From Thalassospira profundimaris (GTDB lineage: Bacteria; Pseudomonadota; Alphaproteobacteria; Rhodospirillales; Thalassospiraceae), in the NCBI RefSeq assembly GCF_003326755.1, contig NZ_JPWH01000003.1, positions 248,001 through 312,000 of the forward strand: a stretch of 64,000 bases of DNA, written 5' to 3'. Shown one piece after another: positions 28,977 through 38,491 of the stretch (positions are counted from its first letter, which is position 1; the number at the start of each line of letters is the position of its first letter). The notes under the pieces were generated by a model. That model did not search any database, was not told the origin of the DNA, and worked only from the letters and a program-made list of their open reading frames with translations. Both the position numbers and the translations under genes were made by a program.

Positions 28977-29827
28977 CCGACAACAAATTGCTTGAAGTCG
29001 AACATCTTACAATGCGTTTCGGCGGTCTGGTGGCGATTGATAATCTGTCCTTTACTGCCAATAAACGTGAGATTACCGCGATTATCGGTCCGAATGGTGC
29101 GGGTAAAACCACGGTTTTTAACTGCCTTACGGGCTTTTATGTTCCGACCGAGGGCCGTCTGACATTGCACGCCAAAGATGGTCCGCGCCTTTTGGAACGT
29201 GCCGAGGGTTTCAGGATTTCGCGCAACAACGGAGTTGCCCGTACTTTCCAGAATATTCGTCTGTTTACCGGGATGACTGTTTTGGAAAACCTGATTGTCG
29301 CCCAGCATAACCGTCTGATGGATGCCTCCCTGTTTTCACTGGCCGGGCTATTCAATTTGAAGCGATATGCCAGTGCCGAAAAGGAGGCTCTGGAAAGGGC
29401 GAAGTTTTGGCTGAACAAGACGGGTCTGTACGAATTTGCAGACTGGAATGCCGGTAATCTTCCCTACGGCAATCAGCGTCGCCTTGAAATTGCCCGTGCA
29501 ATGTGCGTCGAACCGTCACTTCTCTGCCTTGACGAGCCGGCGGCAGGCCTCAATCCGCGTGAATCTGCGGAATTGAACCTGCTATTGCAGAGCATCCGTG
29601 ACGAGCAGGGCATTGGTCTGTTGCTGATCGAGCACGATATGAGCGTGGTCATGCAGATTTCAGACCATGTGATCGTGCTCGATTACGGCAAGAAAATTGC
29701 AGACGGAAACCCCGATGCCGTGAAGAACGACCCGGCGGTGATCCGTGCGTATCTTGGTGAAGAAGAAGATGACGAACTTCCGCCGGAAGTCGCCAGTGAT
29801 CTTCACCTTGATCCGAAGGCGCAGTGA
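28973..29827 (+). CDS. livG: Branched-chain amino acid ABC transporter ATP-binding protein LivG
   Basis: 284 residues. ABC ATPase with Walker [10 protein letters not shown], an [15 protein letters not shown] signature loop in place of LSGGQ as usual for LivG, Walker [14 protein letters not shown] and the switch His in LIEHDMSVV. The [16 protein letters not shown]-loop is typical. The Glu/Asp-rich tail ([10 protein letters not shown]) is variable. Overlaps livM by 4 bases. Confidence 0.95.
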   Translation: MTDNKLLEVEHLTMRFGGLVAIDNLSFTANKREITAIIGPNGAGKTTVFNCLTGFYVPTEGRLTLHAKDGPRLLERAEGFRISRNNGVARTFQNIRLFTGMTVLENLIVAQHNRLMDASLFSLAGLFNLKRYASAEKEALERAKFWLNKTGLYEFADWNAGNLPYGNQRRLEIARAMCVEPSLLCLDEPAAGLNPRESAELNLLLQSIRDEQGIGLLLIEHDMSVVMQISDHVIVLDYGKKIADGNPDAVKNDPAVIRAYLGEEEDDELPPEVASDLHLDPKAQ

Positions 29828-29840
29828 GGGAGACATCGAT

Positions 29841-30557
<717 letters not shown>

Positions 30558-30568
30558 GAGAAAGCGTA

Positions 30569-30919
30569 ATGGAAGCAATTACAGGTACCAGCCTTGGTGT
30601 CACAATCGGGATTACGATTATCCTGATGGGCTTTTGCGCCATGATGACCGGTCAGGCCGTCGCCAATACCTGGCGTCCAGTGGGTCATCTTGTGCCTTAT
30701 TCAATTCTGCTGGGGTTAACATCCCGTTTTCTTGGATACGCCCTGTTTGGCGGTGAACTGCTGTCATTGTCCGGGTTCATCTTTGACACGGTGATCCTGT
30801 TTGCCATTGCCATGACCTCTTTTCGGGTTGTGCGGGTGAACAAGATGCTGTCCCAGTATCCCTGGTTGTATGAGCGTGTTGGCCCATTTGCCTATCGTTC
30901 TCGCGAAGGGGTTGAATGA
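30569..30919 (+). CDS. Small membrane protein in the liv operon (DUF6867-like)
   Basis: 116 residues with three likely membrane segments (about 8-28, 42-60, 66-84) and a basic C-terminal tail (RVVRVNKMLSQYPWLYERVGPFAYRSR). It begins 11 bases after livF with GGAG upstream, so it belongs to the transporter operon. I associate the family with liv loci in alphaproteobacteria (DUF6867, from memory). No ABC function is established; an accessory role in the transporter is inference from conserved position. Confidence 0.75.
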   Translation: MEAITGTSLGVTIGITIILMGFCAMMTGQAVANTWRPVGHLVPYSILLGLTSRFLGYALFGGELLSLSGFIFDTVILFAIAMTSFRVVRVNKMLSQYPWLYERVGPFAYRSREGVE

Positions 30920-30927
30920 AATAACAT

Positions 30928-30963
30928 TTCACCAACATGTCTATACAACCATTTGTTGGTGAA
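30928..30963 (+). other. Hairpin between the small liv membrane gene and livJ
   Basis: Perfect 10-bp arms TTCACCAACA (30928-30937) and TGTTGGTGAA (30954-30963) with a 16-base loop. No T tract follows, so it is not a standard terminator; it may be an mRNA processing or 3'-end stabilising element between the permease/ATPase genes and livJ. Confidence 0.5.
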
Positions 30964-31011
30964 GAGTGGATTTGTACTATTGCACACTCGTAACGGGGTG
31001 CTAGAGTACCA

Positions 31012-31060
31012 GGAGATGAAACCGGTAAATGGACAAAATAACCAGGCCGGTTTCATATCC
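31012..31060 (+). promoter_or_regulatory. Strong hairpin in the livJ leader
   Basis: GGAGATGAAACCGG (31012-31025) pairs with CCGGTTTCATATCC (31047-31060), 13 of 14 positions, around a 21-base loop. It lies in the leader about 60 bases ahead of livJ and has no T tract. It could raise mRNA stability or allow regulation of the binding protein separately from the permease genes. Confidence 0.5.
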
Positions 31061-31118
31061 TAAAAGATGGTTCTGGCATGGTGTCGGAACCAACCTTTGG
31101 AACAGGGAGACTTCTCTT

Positions 31119-32225
31119 ATGTCGAAAACCAAGCTTGGCCTTCTGGCAACTGCATCTGCGCTTGTCCTGTCGATGGGGGCGGCAAAGGCTGACATCACCA
31201 TTGCAACCGTTGGCCCAATGACCGGTCCATATGCTGCATTCGGTGAACAGATGCGTCAGGGTGCAACCAAAGCGGTTGAAGATATCAATGCGGCCGGTGG
31301 TGTGAACGGTGAAAAGCTGGTTCTGGAAGTTGGCGATGATGCCTGCGATCCCAAGCAGGCTGTTGCTGTTGCCAACCAGTTGGTGAGCAAGGATGTGGCC
31401 CTTGTTGCCGGTCACTTCTGCTCGGGTTCGTCTATCCCGGCATCGGAAGTGTACAATGAAGAAGGCATCATTCAGATTTCACCGGCTTCGACCAATCCGC
31501 AGCTGACGGAACGTGGTCTGGACAACGTGTTCCGCGTTTGCGGCCGTGACGATCAGCAGGGTGAAGTTGCCGGTAAATATCTGGCGAAACATTTTGCGGA
31601 TAAACGTATTGCCATCGTTCATGACAAACAGGCTTATTCCAAGGGGCTTGCCGACGAAACCAAGAAGTTCCTGAATGAGGCTGGCGTCAAGGAAGTGATG
31701 TATGAAGCCATCACGCCGGGCGAAAAAGACTATTCGGCACTGGTGACAAAGCTGAAATCCGAAAATGTCGATGTGCTGTATTATGGTGGCTATCATACCG
31801 AACTTGGTTTGATTGTGCGTCAGATGCGTGCTCAGGGTATGGATACGCTGGCAATGTCTGGTGATGCGATCAACACCCTGGAATACTGGTCCATTACGGG
31901 TGATGCCGGTGCTGGCACCATGTTCACCGCTGGTCCGGCACTTGAAAAAGATCCGCGTAACGCCGATCTCGTCAAATATTTTGAAGCCAAAGGCTACAAA
32001 CCGGAAGGTTACACTCTCTATACCTACGGTGCGATTCAGGCTTGGGCAGAGGCCGCAAATAAAGCTGGTACGACCGACTTTGATCCGGTTGTCAAAGAAC
32101 TCAAGAGCGGAGACAAATTTGATACCGTCCTTGGTTCAATCTCTTTTGACTCCAAAGGTGACGTTGCAGCACCGGGTTACGTTTTCTACAAGTGGGAAAA
32201 CGGCACTTACGATTATGCAGACTAA
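31119..32225 (+). CDS. livJ: Branched-chain amino acid-binding protein (LivJ/LivK type)
   Basis: 368 residues from ATG 31119 (GGGAG upstream). Sec signal peptide with hydrophobic core LGLLATASALVLSMGA and cleavage after AKA, giving a mature start DITIATVGPMTGPYAAFGEQM. Two Cys in GDDACDPKQA and GHFCSGSS match the conserved disulfide of LIV-binding proteins. The segment EGIIQISPASTNPQLTERG and the GGYHTELGLIVRQMR region are typical. Last gene of the liv locus, 199 bases beyond the small membrane gene, probably with an additional promoter. Ends in a strong terminator. Confidence 0.94.
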   Translation: MSKTKLGLLATASALVLSMGAAKADITIATVGPMTGPYAAFGEQMRQGATKAVEDINAAGGVNGEKLVLEVGDDACDPKQAVAVANQLVSKDVALVAGHFCSGSSIPASEVYNEEGIIQISPASTNPQLTERGLDNVFRVCGRDDQQGEVAGKYLAKHFADKRIAIVHDKQAYSKGLADETKKFLNEAGVKEVMYEAITPGEKDYSALVTKLKSENVDVLYYGGYHTELGLIVRQMRAQGMDTLAMSGDAINTLEYWSITGDAGAGTMFTAGPALEKDPRNADLVKYFEAKGYKPEGYTLYTYGAIQAWAEAANKAGTTDFDPVVKELKSGDKFDTVLGSISFDSKGDVAAPGYVFYKWENGTYDYAD

Positions 32226-32254
32226 GTCTTGCTAATCTGGGGTGATTTCCTTTT

Positions 32255-32288
32255 AGTCCGGCGTGTCATGCGCCGGACTTTTCTTTTG
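32255..32288 (+). terminator. Terminator of the liv locus
   Basis: Perfect 9-bp arms AGTCCGGCG (32255-32263) and CGCCGGACT (32271-32279), then TTTTCTTTT beginning inside the stem end. Confidence 0.88.
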
Positions 32289-32449
32289 GAACGCACGGCG
32301 CTATTTGCCAAGCCTCGCGTTTTAAAAATGATTTTCGTTTACTTGCAAAAAAGAAAGCTCAAATACAGTTTTATATCAGATAAATAAAAGGCGCCCTTGC
32401 AGTAAGGGCGCCGGAAAGCAAGTTTATTAAAGGCTATCGCGGCTTTGGA

Positions 32450-32869
32450 TCAATCAGCTTTGCGGCCAAGCCCGATCTTTTTGGCAAATTGCGAACGCTG
32501 CTTTGCATAATTGGGCGCTACCATCGGATAATCGGCCGACAAACCCCATTTTGCACGGTATTCTTCCGGTGTCATATCATAAGTAGTACGAAGATGACGT
32601 TTAAGCATTTTCAGTTTTTTGCCGTCTTCAAGACAGATAATATAGTCATCACCAATTGATTTCTTGATCGGGACCGCCGGTTTCAGCGGCTCTTCTTCCT
32701 CAATCTCCTCGACACCCCGTAAATCTTCAAGTGACCGGAAGGTTGTTGTGATCAGTTCCGGAAGCTGTGTTGCTGCAAGCGCATTGTTGCTGACATAAGC
32801 CGAAACGATATCGACTGTCATTTGCAGAAGCTCATCACGATCAAAGGTGTCATTTGGAACGTCATTCAT
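32450..32869 (-). CDS. mucR: MucR/Ros-family transcriptional regulator
   Basis: 139 residues from ATG 32869. The Ros/MucR pattern is clear: an N-terminal helical, acidic oligomerisation part, then YIICLEDGKKLKMLKRHLRTTYDMTPEEYRAKWGL and DYPMVAPNYAKQRS. These proteins silence AT-rich targets in an H-NS-like manner and control surface polysaccharide, motility and virulence or symbiosis genes. Unlike Ros, which uses Cys2His2, only Cys79 and His92 of the four ligand positions are kept; the others are Asp82 and Tyr97. The gene is alone, facing the liv terminator, with a very AT-rich upstream region. Confidence 0.93.
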   Translation of the reverse strand: MNDVPNDTFDRDELLQMTVDIVSAYVSNNALAATQLPELITTTFRSLEDLRGVEEIEEEEPLKPAVPIKKSIGDDYIICLEDGKKLKMLKRHLRTTYDMTPEEYRAKWGLSADYPMVAPNYAKQRSQFAKKIGLGRKAD

Positions 32870-33319
32870 TTTTTCTTGCGTCCTTAAACCAGTCCCCAAG
32901 TGCGGCAAACAATGCGGCAGGAAGGGTAGATAATCAGCATTTACGTTTGTTCAATAATGGCGGAAAAATTTAGAGCAAACGTCATTTTTATACTTAACAA
33001 ATAACATTAATTCAAACAAAGGTACAGCGGTATAGTTGACAGGAAAAAATGACATTTCGCTTATTCCTGTAATATAGTCAATTTCTGCACGATGACTAGG
33101 ATGTTACCCGATTTTTCGAGATTTATTTATCGCAGGCCTCGCAGCTAATGCCCTGTATTTGAATGATGCCGAACCAATGATCACGCAGCCAAGTGCTTTT
33201 GGTCGCACAATGCGCATAGCAGAACCCACACCTGACAGCGCGACTGTGCGTTGGCATCGTGATGGTGATGTGCTAAAAGGCGCTCAAATTTCACTGTCAG
33301 TTTGAAAAGGGTGCTGGGA
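32870..33319. other. AT-rich region between mucR and rpiB with a short unexplained open frame
   Basis: 450 bases between divergent genes. The first part (32940-33110) is strongly AT-rich with many T-A steps and the spaced inverted words GTCATTTTT (32981-32989) and AAAAATGAC (33045-33053); a TTGACA word sits at 33036-33041. The second part (33096-33305) is richer in GC and holds an open frame to TGA 33303-33305, with ATG only at 33177 (42 codons). Confidence 0.5.
33177..33305 (+). CDS. Possible 42-residue open frame upstream of rpiB
   Basis: From ATG 33177 to TGA 33303 the frame encodes a hydrophilic peptide beginning MITQPSAFGRTMRIAEP and ending LKGAQISLSV. The same frame stays open upstream to 33096 with a plausible helical sequence (IAGLAANALYLNDAEP) but no ATG. 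There is no good Shine-Dalgarno. It could be a small gene with an alternative start, a decayed gene end, or chance. No similarity recognised. Confidence 0.2.
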   Translation: MITQPSAFGRTMRIAEPTPDSATVRWHRDGDVLKGAQISLSV

Positions 33320-33763
33320 ATGTCGACCAAAACCATTGCGATTGCTGCCGATCACGGCGGTGTCGACCTCAAAACCTTGATCGTCTCGCAGCTTACCGGG
33401 CAGGGATACGAGGTTCTTGATCTTGGAACTGATGGTTCCGAATCAGTTGATTATCCCGATTATGCCTATGCCGTGAGCAAAACCATTATCGAGGGGAAAG
33501 CGCAAAGCGGTATTTTGGTGTGCGGATCCGGCATTGGCATGAGCATCGCGGCAAACCGGTATCCCGAAATTCGCGCTGCCCTGGTTCATGACCGGCTTTC
33601 GGCTGAATTGTGCCGTCAGCACAATAACGCAAACGTGTTGTGTCTTGGCGCCCGCCTGTTAGGGGAGGCCGTAGCGCTGGATTGTGTCAACGTGTTTGTT
33701 TCGACGGCTTTTGAAGGCGGACGCCATCAACGCCGTGTTGAAAAGCTCACTCACCCCGAATAA
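33320..33763 (+). CDS. rpiB: Ribose 5-phosphate isomerase B
   Basis: 147 residues from ATG 33320 (AAGGG upstream). RpiB/LacAB fold: AADHGG near the N-terminus, VDYPDYA, catalytic Cys68 in [17 protein letters not shown], and [12 protein letters not shown]. Interconverts ribulose 5-phosphate and ribose 5-phosphate. It opens a long same-strand run with glyA and the riboflavin genes; ribulose 5-phosphate is also the substrate of the RibB activity encoded below, which makes the grouping metabolically sensible. Confidence 0.95.
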   Translation: MSTKTIAIAADHGGVDLKTLIVSQLTGQGYEVLDLGTDGSESVDYPDYAYAVSKTIIEGKAQSGILVCGSGIGMSIAANRYPEIRAALVHDRLSAELCRQHNNANVLCLGARLLGEAVALDCVNVFVSTAFEGGRHQRRVEKLTHPE

Positions 33764-33834
33764 TCGAATTTGCCATATGGCACGCACCAGGGCTCTTGGG
33801 CTCTTTATTTTCCGTTTTATCGAAAGGCTCGCGC

Positions 33835-35109
33835 ATGTCTTTTAACGGCTTTTTCTCAACCGGCCTGTCAGACGCAGACCCGGCACTGTTCAAATCCATC
33901 TCCGACGAGCTTGACCGTCAGAAAAACCAGATCGAACTGATTGCCTCGGAGAACATCGTTTCCAAGGCGGTGATGGAAGCGCAAGGGTCGGTACTGACCA
34001 ACAAATATGCCGAAGGTTATCCGTCACGCCGCTATTATGGTGGCTGCGAATATGTTGATGTTGCCGAAGAGCTGGCCATTAATCGGGCAAAAGAACTGTT
34101 TGGTTGTGAATTCGTCAACGTTCAGCCGCATTCGGGTGCGCAGGCCAATGGTGCCGTTATGCTGGCACTTCTTCAGCCGGGTGATACTGTTCTGGGCATG
34201 TCGCTTGATGCCGGTGGTCACCTGACACATGGCGCGCGACCGGCCCAGTCGGGTAAATGGTTCAACGCCATTCAGTATGGCGTACGTGAACAGGACTTCC
34301 TGATTGATTATGATGATGTTGAAGCCCTGGCTGTCGAGCATAATCCGAAACTGATCATTGCCGGTGGCTCGGCCATTCCCCGCCAGATCGATTTCAAACG
34401 TTTCCGTGAAATCGCCGATAAAGTTGGCGCTTATTTGATGGTCGACATGGCGCATTTTGCCGGTTTGGTCGCTGGTGGCGTTCACCCGAGCCCGCTGCCC
34501 TATGCCGATGTTGTTACCACGACCACCCATAAAACGCTGCGTGGTCCGCGGGGCGGCATGATCCTGTCGAACAACCTGGAAATCGGCAAAAAAATCAATT
34601 CGGCCGTCTTTCCGGGCCTGCAGGGTGGCCCGCTGATGCACGTTATTGCGGCCAAGGCCGTTGCCTTTGGCGAGGCACTGCGTCCGGAATTCAAGGCCTA
34701 TGCCCAGCAGGTTGTTGATAATGCCCGGGTGTTGGCGGATGTTATCCAGTCGCGCGGGTTCAATATTGTCACCAATGGTACAGACACCCATTTGATGCTG
34801 GTTGATTTGCGGCCAAAGGGGTTAAAGGGCAACGTTGCTGATGTGGCGCTCGAGCGGGCAGGGATCACCTGTAACAAAAACGGTATTCCGTTTGATACCG
34901 AAAAGCCGACGGTAACTTCGGGCATTCGTCTTGGCACACCCGCGGGCACCACGCGCGGTTTCGGCACCGAAGAATTCAAGCTGATTGGCAAGCTGATTGC
35001 CGATGTTCTTGATGCACTGGTTGATCAGCCGGAAGGTGATGCTGAAGTTGAAGCTTCGGTGCGGGCCCAGGTTCAGGACCTTTGCAACAAGTTCCCGATC
35101 TATAGCTGA
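33835..35109 (+). CDS. glyA: Serine hydroxymethyltransferase
   Basis: 424 residues from ATG 33835 (AAAGG upstream), the normal GlyA size. Converts serine and tetrahydrofolate to glycine and methylene-THF. Signatures: [38 protein letters not shown], the PLP Lys233 in [13 protein letters not shown]. Placed 71 bases after rpiB and 28 before nrdR, an arrangement common in alphaproteobacteria. Confidence 0.97.
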   Translation: MSFNGFFSTGLSDADPALFKSISDELDRQKNQIELIASENIVSKAVMEAQGSVLTNKYAEGYPSRRYYGGCEYVDVAEELAINRAKELFGCEFVNVQPHSGAQANGAVMLALLQPGDTVLGMSLDAGGHLTHGARPAQSGKWFNAIQYGVREQDFLIDYDDVEALAVEHNPKLIIAGGSAIPRQIDFKRFREIADKVGAYLMVDMAHFAGLVAGGVHPSPLPYADVVTTTTHKTLRGPRGGMILSNNLEIGKKINSAVFPGLQGGPLMHVIAAKAVAFGEALRPEFKAYAQQVVDNARVLADVIQSRGFNIVTNGTDTHLMLVDLRPKGLKGNVADVALERAGITCNKNGIPFDTEKPTVTSGIRLGTPAGTTRGFGTEEFKLIGKLIADVLDALVDQPEGDAEVEASVRAQVQDLCNKFPIYS

Positions 35110-35137
35110 TTTCTCTGAAATATAGCGAGAACAGATA

Positions 35138-35605
35138 ATGCGCTGTCCGTTTTGCAGTCACGACGATACCCAGGTGAAGGACTCTCGTCCGACCGAGGAA
35201 AACCATGCCATTCGTCGGCGTCGGTTTTGTCCGGCTTGCGGGTCACGCTTCACCACATTTGAACGTGTTCAATTGCGGGAATTGATGGTGGTTAAAAAAG
35301 ACGGACAGCGCGAACTTTTTGATCGCGACAAGCTGGCAAGGTCTATTTTTCTGGCCTGCCGCAAACGTCCGATCGAGGATGAACGCGTTGAAAAGGCCCT
35401 GAATGGTATTCAGCGCCGTCTTGAAAGCAGTGGTGAAAGCGACATTACGACAGATACCATCGGCGGTATTGTGATGGAGGCATTACATGCCCTCGATCAG
35501 GTGGCTTACGTACGTTATGCCTCTGTTTACAAGGATTTCTGTGAAGCCAAGGATTTTGAGGCTTTCGTGGAAAACATGCAGGATAGCGAAGAGGCATCGG
35601 AATAG
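35138..35605 (+). CDS. nrdR: Transcriptional repressor NrdR
   Basis: 155 residues. N-terminal zinc ribbon with [17 protein letters not shown] and [14 protein letters not shown], followed by an ATP-cone (about 49-139). Represses ribonucleotide reductase genes in response to ATP/dATP. Between glyA and ribD with short gaps (28 and 5 bases), so it is co-transcribed with them. No nrd genes are in this window. Confidence 0.96.
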   Translation: MRCPFCSHDDTQVKDSRPTEENHAIRRRRFCPACGSRFTTFERVQLRELMVVKKDGQRELFDRDKLARSIFLACRKRPIEDERVEKALNGIQRRLESSGESDITTDTIGGIVMEALHALDQVAYVRYASVYKDFCEAKDFEAFVENMQDSEEASE

Positions 35606-35610
35606 GAATC

Positions 35611-36732
35611 ATGCCCGGGGCGATCTTTAGTGATGATGACCGTCATTTTATGCGGGTTGCCCTCAGCCTGTCGCGGCGCGGATTGGGAAATGTCTGGCCT
35701 AATCCGGCTGTAGGATGCGTTATTGTATCTGCCCAGGGCGAAATAGTTGGTCGGGGTTGGACCAAGCCCGGCGGGCGTCCCCATGCGGAACGGGTTGCAC
35801 TTGATCAGGCCGGTAAGAATGCGCAGGGCGCAACAGCCTATGTTACACTGGAACCGTGCAGTCATTTTGGCAAATCACCGCCTTGCGCCCTTGGCTTGAT
35901 CGAGGCGGGGGTTTCCCGTGTGGTCAGTGCCCTGGAAGACCCTGATCCCCGGGTTTCCGGGCGCGGTCATCAAATGTTGAAAGATGCCGGTATTGTTGTT
36001 CAAACTGGCCTTATGGCGTCAGAGGCCTACGCGCATAATGCCGGTTTTCTAATGCGTGTGAGCGCAAACAGGCCGCTTGTGACATTAAAGCTGGCAGGCA
36101 GCCTTGATGGGCGTTCCAGCCTGGCCAATGGGGCCAGCCAATGGATTACAGGCGGCCGTGCCAGGGAAAAAGGCCATTTTTATCGCGCCAATCACGATGC
36201 CATTCTTGTTGGTGCCACGACGGTTCTGGCGGATAATCCTGATTTGCGATGTCGCATTCCTGGTCGACAACAGAACTCTCCCGTCAGGATTATTCTGGAT
36301 CGAACCGCTTGTATCTCGCCCGATTGTCATCTGGCGCGTTCAGCAGGCGAAACACCGACCTGGCTGCTCGTCGCATCCCAATATAAAGCACGCGCTGAAA
36401 AGAATTTTGCCCAAACAGCCGTAAAAGTGTTTTCCGCCCGATGCGCGGACGGACATTTTGACCTACATGATGTATTGCATGTTCTTGCAGAACAGGGGCT
36501 TACGCGTATTCTTGTCGAAAGTGGCGGGGCGCTTGCCGCGGCTTTTGTGCGGCAAGACCTGGTCGACAGGATTCTGCATTTTCAGGCCCCTGGCATTATC
36601 GGTGCGGACGGGCGAGGCCTTATTGCGGAACTGGGGTTGGATAACCTCGGAAATATGCCGCGTTTCAACCGTCGCTCAGTTGAGGCCGTTGGTCAGGATG
36701 TTTTGATAAGTTACGATAAAATAACGGATTAA
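35611..36732 (+). CDS. ribD: Bifunctional riboflavin deaminase/reductase RibD
   Basis: 373 residues. N-terminal deaminase domain (1-145) with zinc ligands in GGRPHAERVAL and LEPCSHFGKSPPCALG; C-terminal reductase domain (150-373) starting RPLVTLKLAGSLDGR, with VGATTVLADNPDL and LVESGGALAAAFV. Performs the second and third steps from GTP toward riboflavin. Five bases after nrdR and five before the riboflavin synthase gene, so part of one operon. Confidence 0.95.
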   Translation: MPGAIFSDDDRHFMRVALSLSRRGLGNVWPNPAVGCVIVSAQGEIVGRGWTKPGGRPHAERVALDQAGKNAQGATAYVTLEPCSHFGKSPPCALGLIEAGVSRVVSALEDPDPRVSGRGHQMLKDAGIVVQTGLMASEAYAHNAGFLMRVSANRPLVTLKLAGSLDGRSSLANGASQWITGGRAREKGHFYRANHDAILVGATTVLADNPDLRCRIPGRQQNSPVRIILDRTACISPDCHLARSAGETPTWLLVASQYKARAEKNFAQTAVKVFSARCADGHFDLHDVLHVLAEQGLTRILVESGGALAAAFVRQDLVDRILHFQAPGIIGADGRGLIAELGLDNLGNMPRFNRRSVEAVGQDVLISYDKITD

Positions 36733-36737
36733 TTTAT

Positions 36738-37325
36738 ATGTTTACTGGCATTATCACCGATATCGGAACCGTTCGTAAAATTGAAAAAAAGGGTGATACC
36801 CGGTTCGAGTTCACGACGGCATTCGATACGTCAAAAATTGACCTGGGTGCATCGATAGCATGTAGTGGTGCCTGCATGACGGTTGTTGAAAAGGGCGAGG
36901 GGTGGTTTGCGATCGAAGCCTCGGCCGAAAGTCTGGCAATGACCACAATGGGCGATCTTGATGTCGGGAGCCGTGTGAATCTTGAGCAATCCCTCCGTCT
37001 GGGCGACGAACTTGGCGGGCATATTGTCTCGGGGCATGTTGACGGTGTGGCAATCCTGACGGCATTGCATCCTGAAGGCGATTCCATGCGCATGACCTTC
37101 GAGCTACCCGCCGAATTTGCCCGTTACGTTGCCCGCAAGGGATCAATCACGCTTGATGGTGTTTCCCTGACGGTGAACGAGGTTGAGGGCAACAGTTTTG
37201 GCATTAACGTCATCTCGCATACCCAGGCTCACACCACCCTGGGCGGTCGTAAAGTGGGCGATCGGTTTAATTTTGAAATCGATATGCTGGCCCGTTATGT
37301 AGCCCGAATGGTTGGAAAGGACTGA
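36738..37325 (+). CDS. ribE: Riboflavin synthase alpha subunit
   Basis: 195 residues made of two similar lumazine-binding barrels: MFTGIITDIGTV opening the first and GGHIVSGHVDGVA, then SITLDGVSLTVNEV and NVISHTQAHTTLG in the second. Dismutates two 6,7-dimethyl-8-ribityllumazine molecules into riboflavin and the pyrimidine precursor. Named ribE or ribC depending on the species convention. Confidence 0.95.
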   Translation: MFTGIITDIGTVRKIEKKGDTRFEFTTAFDTSKIDLGASIACSGACMTVVEKGEGWFAIEASAESLAMTTMGDLDVGSRVNLEQSLRLGDELGGHIVSGHVDGVAILTALHPEGDSMRMTFELPAEFARYVARKGSITLDGVSLTVNEVEGNSFGINVISHTQAHTTLGGRKVGDRFNFEIDMLARYVARMVGKD

Positions 37326-37330
37326 TCGTT

Positions 37331-38491
37331 ATGCCGCATCGTCATTTGTCGCCCATCGAAGATGTTATCGAGGAAGCCCGCAACGGGCGCATGTTCATTC
37401 TTGTAGATGATGAAGATCGCGAGAATGAAGGGGATCTGGTGATACCGGCCCAAATGGCGACACCAGAGGCCATTAATTTTATGGCGACGCACGGGCGCGG
37501 TTTAATTTGTCTGACACTGGAATCCACCCGGTGCGATCATTTGGGGTTGTCTTTAATGACGGCAACCAACGGAACACGGCACGAAACCGCGTTTACCGTG
37601 TCGATCGAGGCCAAAACCGGTGTAACCACCGGCATTTCGGCCCCTGATCGTGCCCGGACGATTGCGGTTGCCATCGATCCGACAAGTGACCGGCATGACA
37701 TTGTGACACCAGGGCATGTTTTCCCGTTGCGTGCGCGTGATGGCGGCGTTCTGGTCCGTGCGGGCCATACCGAGGCATCGGTGGATATTGCCCGCCTGGC
37801 GGGGCTTAATCCGTCGGGGGTGATTTGCGAGATCATGAATGAAAACGGCGAAATGGCCCGTTTGCCCGAACTGGTGGAATTTGCGCAAAAGCACAATTTG
37901 AAAATCGCCCAGATTGCCGATTTGATCCGGTACCGTCGCAAGCATGAAAAAGTTGTGCAACGTAAAGCGACCACCAAAATCGAAAGCATTCATGGCGGTG
38001 AATTTGATCTGCATCTGTTTGTTAATACTCTGAACTATGCCGAGCATGTTGCCCTGACCAAAGGCGATATTTCGGATGGCGCACCTGTGTTGACGCGTGT
38101 TCACGCCTTAAATGTGCTTGAGGATGTGCTGGGCGACCGCCAGACCGGGCATGGTGGTGATTTGCATGCCGCGATGAATGCTGTTGCCGAGGAAGGAAGG
38201 GGTGCTATTGTCCTTATCCGCGAGGCACGTGCCAATAGCCTTTCCAGTGCTGTTGCCGGCCTTATCGACCGTCACGGGGGTGATGGATCAGGATTGCGTA
38301 ATGATATTGCGGGCACAGACTCGGTAGACTCAGATCTTAGGGACTACGGTGTCGGCGCCCAGATTTTGCATGATTTGGGAGTGCGAGACATGATTTTGCT
38401 CTCAAACACCAAACGTCACATCGTAGGGCTTGACGGATTTGGTCTAAATCTGGTTGATCAGCGTCCGCTTTGCGTCTCGGAGGAAAAATGA
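37331..38491 (+). CDS. ribB: RibBX: DHBP synthase with a degenerate RibA-like C-terminal domain
   Basis: 386 residues. N-terminal domain (about 1-205) is a 3,4-dihydroxy-2-butanone 4-phosphate synthase: FILVDDEDRENEGDLVIPA, HGRGLICLTLES, RAGHTEASVDIARLAGL. The C-terminal part aligns with GTP cyclohydrolase II (RDYGVGAQILHDLGV, LLSNTKRHIVGLDGFGL), but the zinc motif with its three Cys is gone: after RVHALN comes VLEDVLGDRQTGHGGDLHAAM. It should therefore lack cyclohydrolase activity and matches the RibBX variant described in Proteobacteria. A separate RibA would be required elsewhere. The last codons overlap ribH. Confidence 0.93.
   Translation: MPHRHLSPIEDVIEEARNGRMFILVDDEDRENEGDLVIPAQMATPEAINFMATHGRGLICLTLESTRCDHLGLSLMTATNGTRHETAFTVSIEAKTGVTTGISAPDRARTIAVAIDPTSDRHDIVTPGHVFPLRARDGGVLVRAGHTEASVDIARLAGLNPSGVICEIMNENGEMARLPELVEFAQKHNLKIAQIADLIRYRRKHEKVVQRKATTKIESIHGGEFDLHLFVNTLNYAEHVALTKGDISDGAPVLTRVHALNVLEDVLGDRQTGHGGDLHAAMNAVAEEGRGAIVLIREARANSLSSAVAGLIDRHGGDGSGLRNDIAGTDSVDSDLRDYGVGAQILHDLGVRDMILLSNTKRHIVGLDGFGLNLVDQRPLCVSEEK

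Noticed and set aside
35100..35620. FMN riboswitch for the rib operon
   Set aside because: ribD follows nrdR by five bases and no FMN-element core is present, so there is no room for the aptamer.
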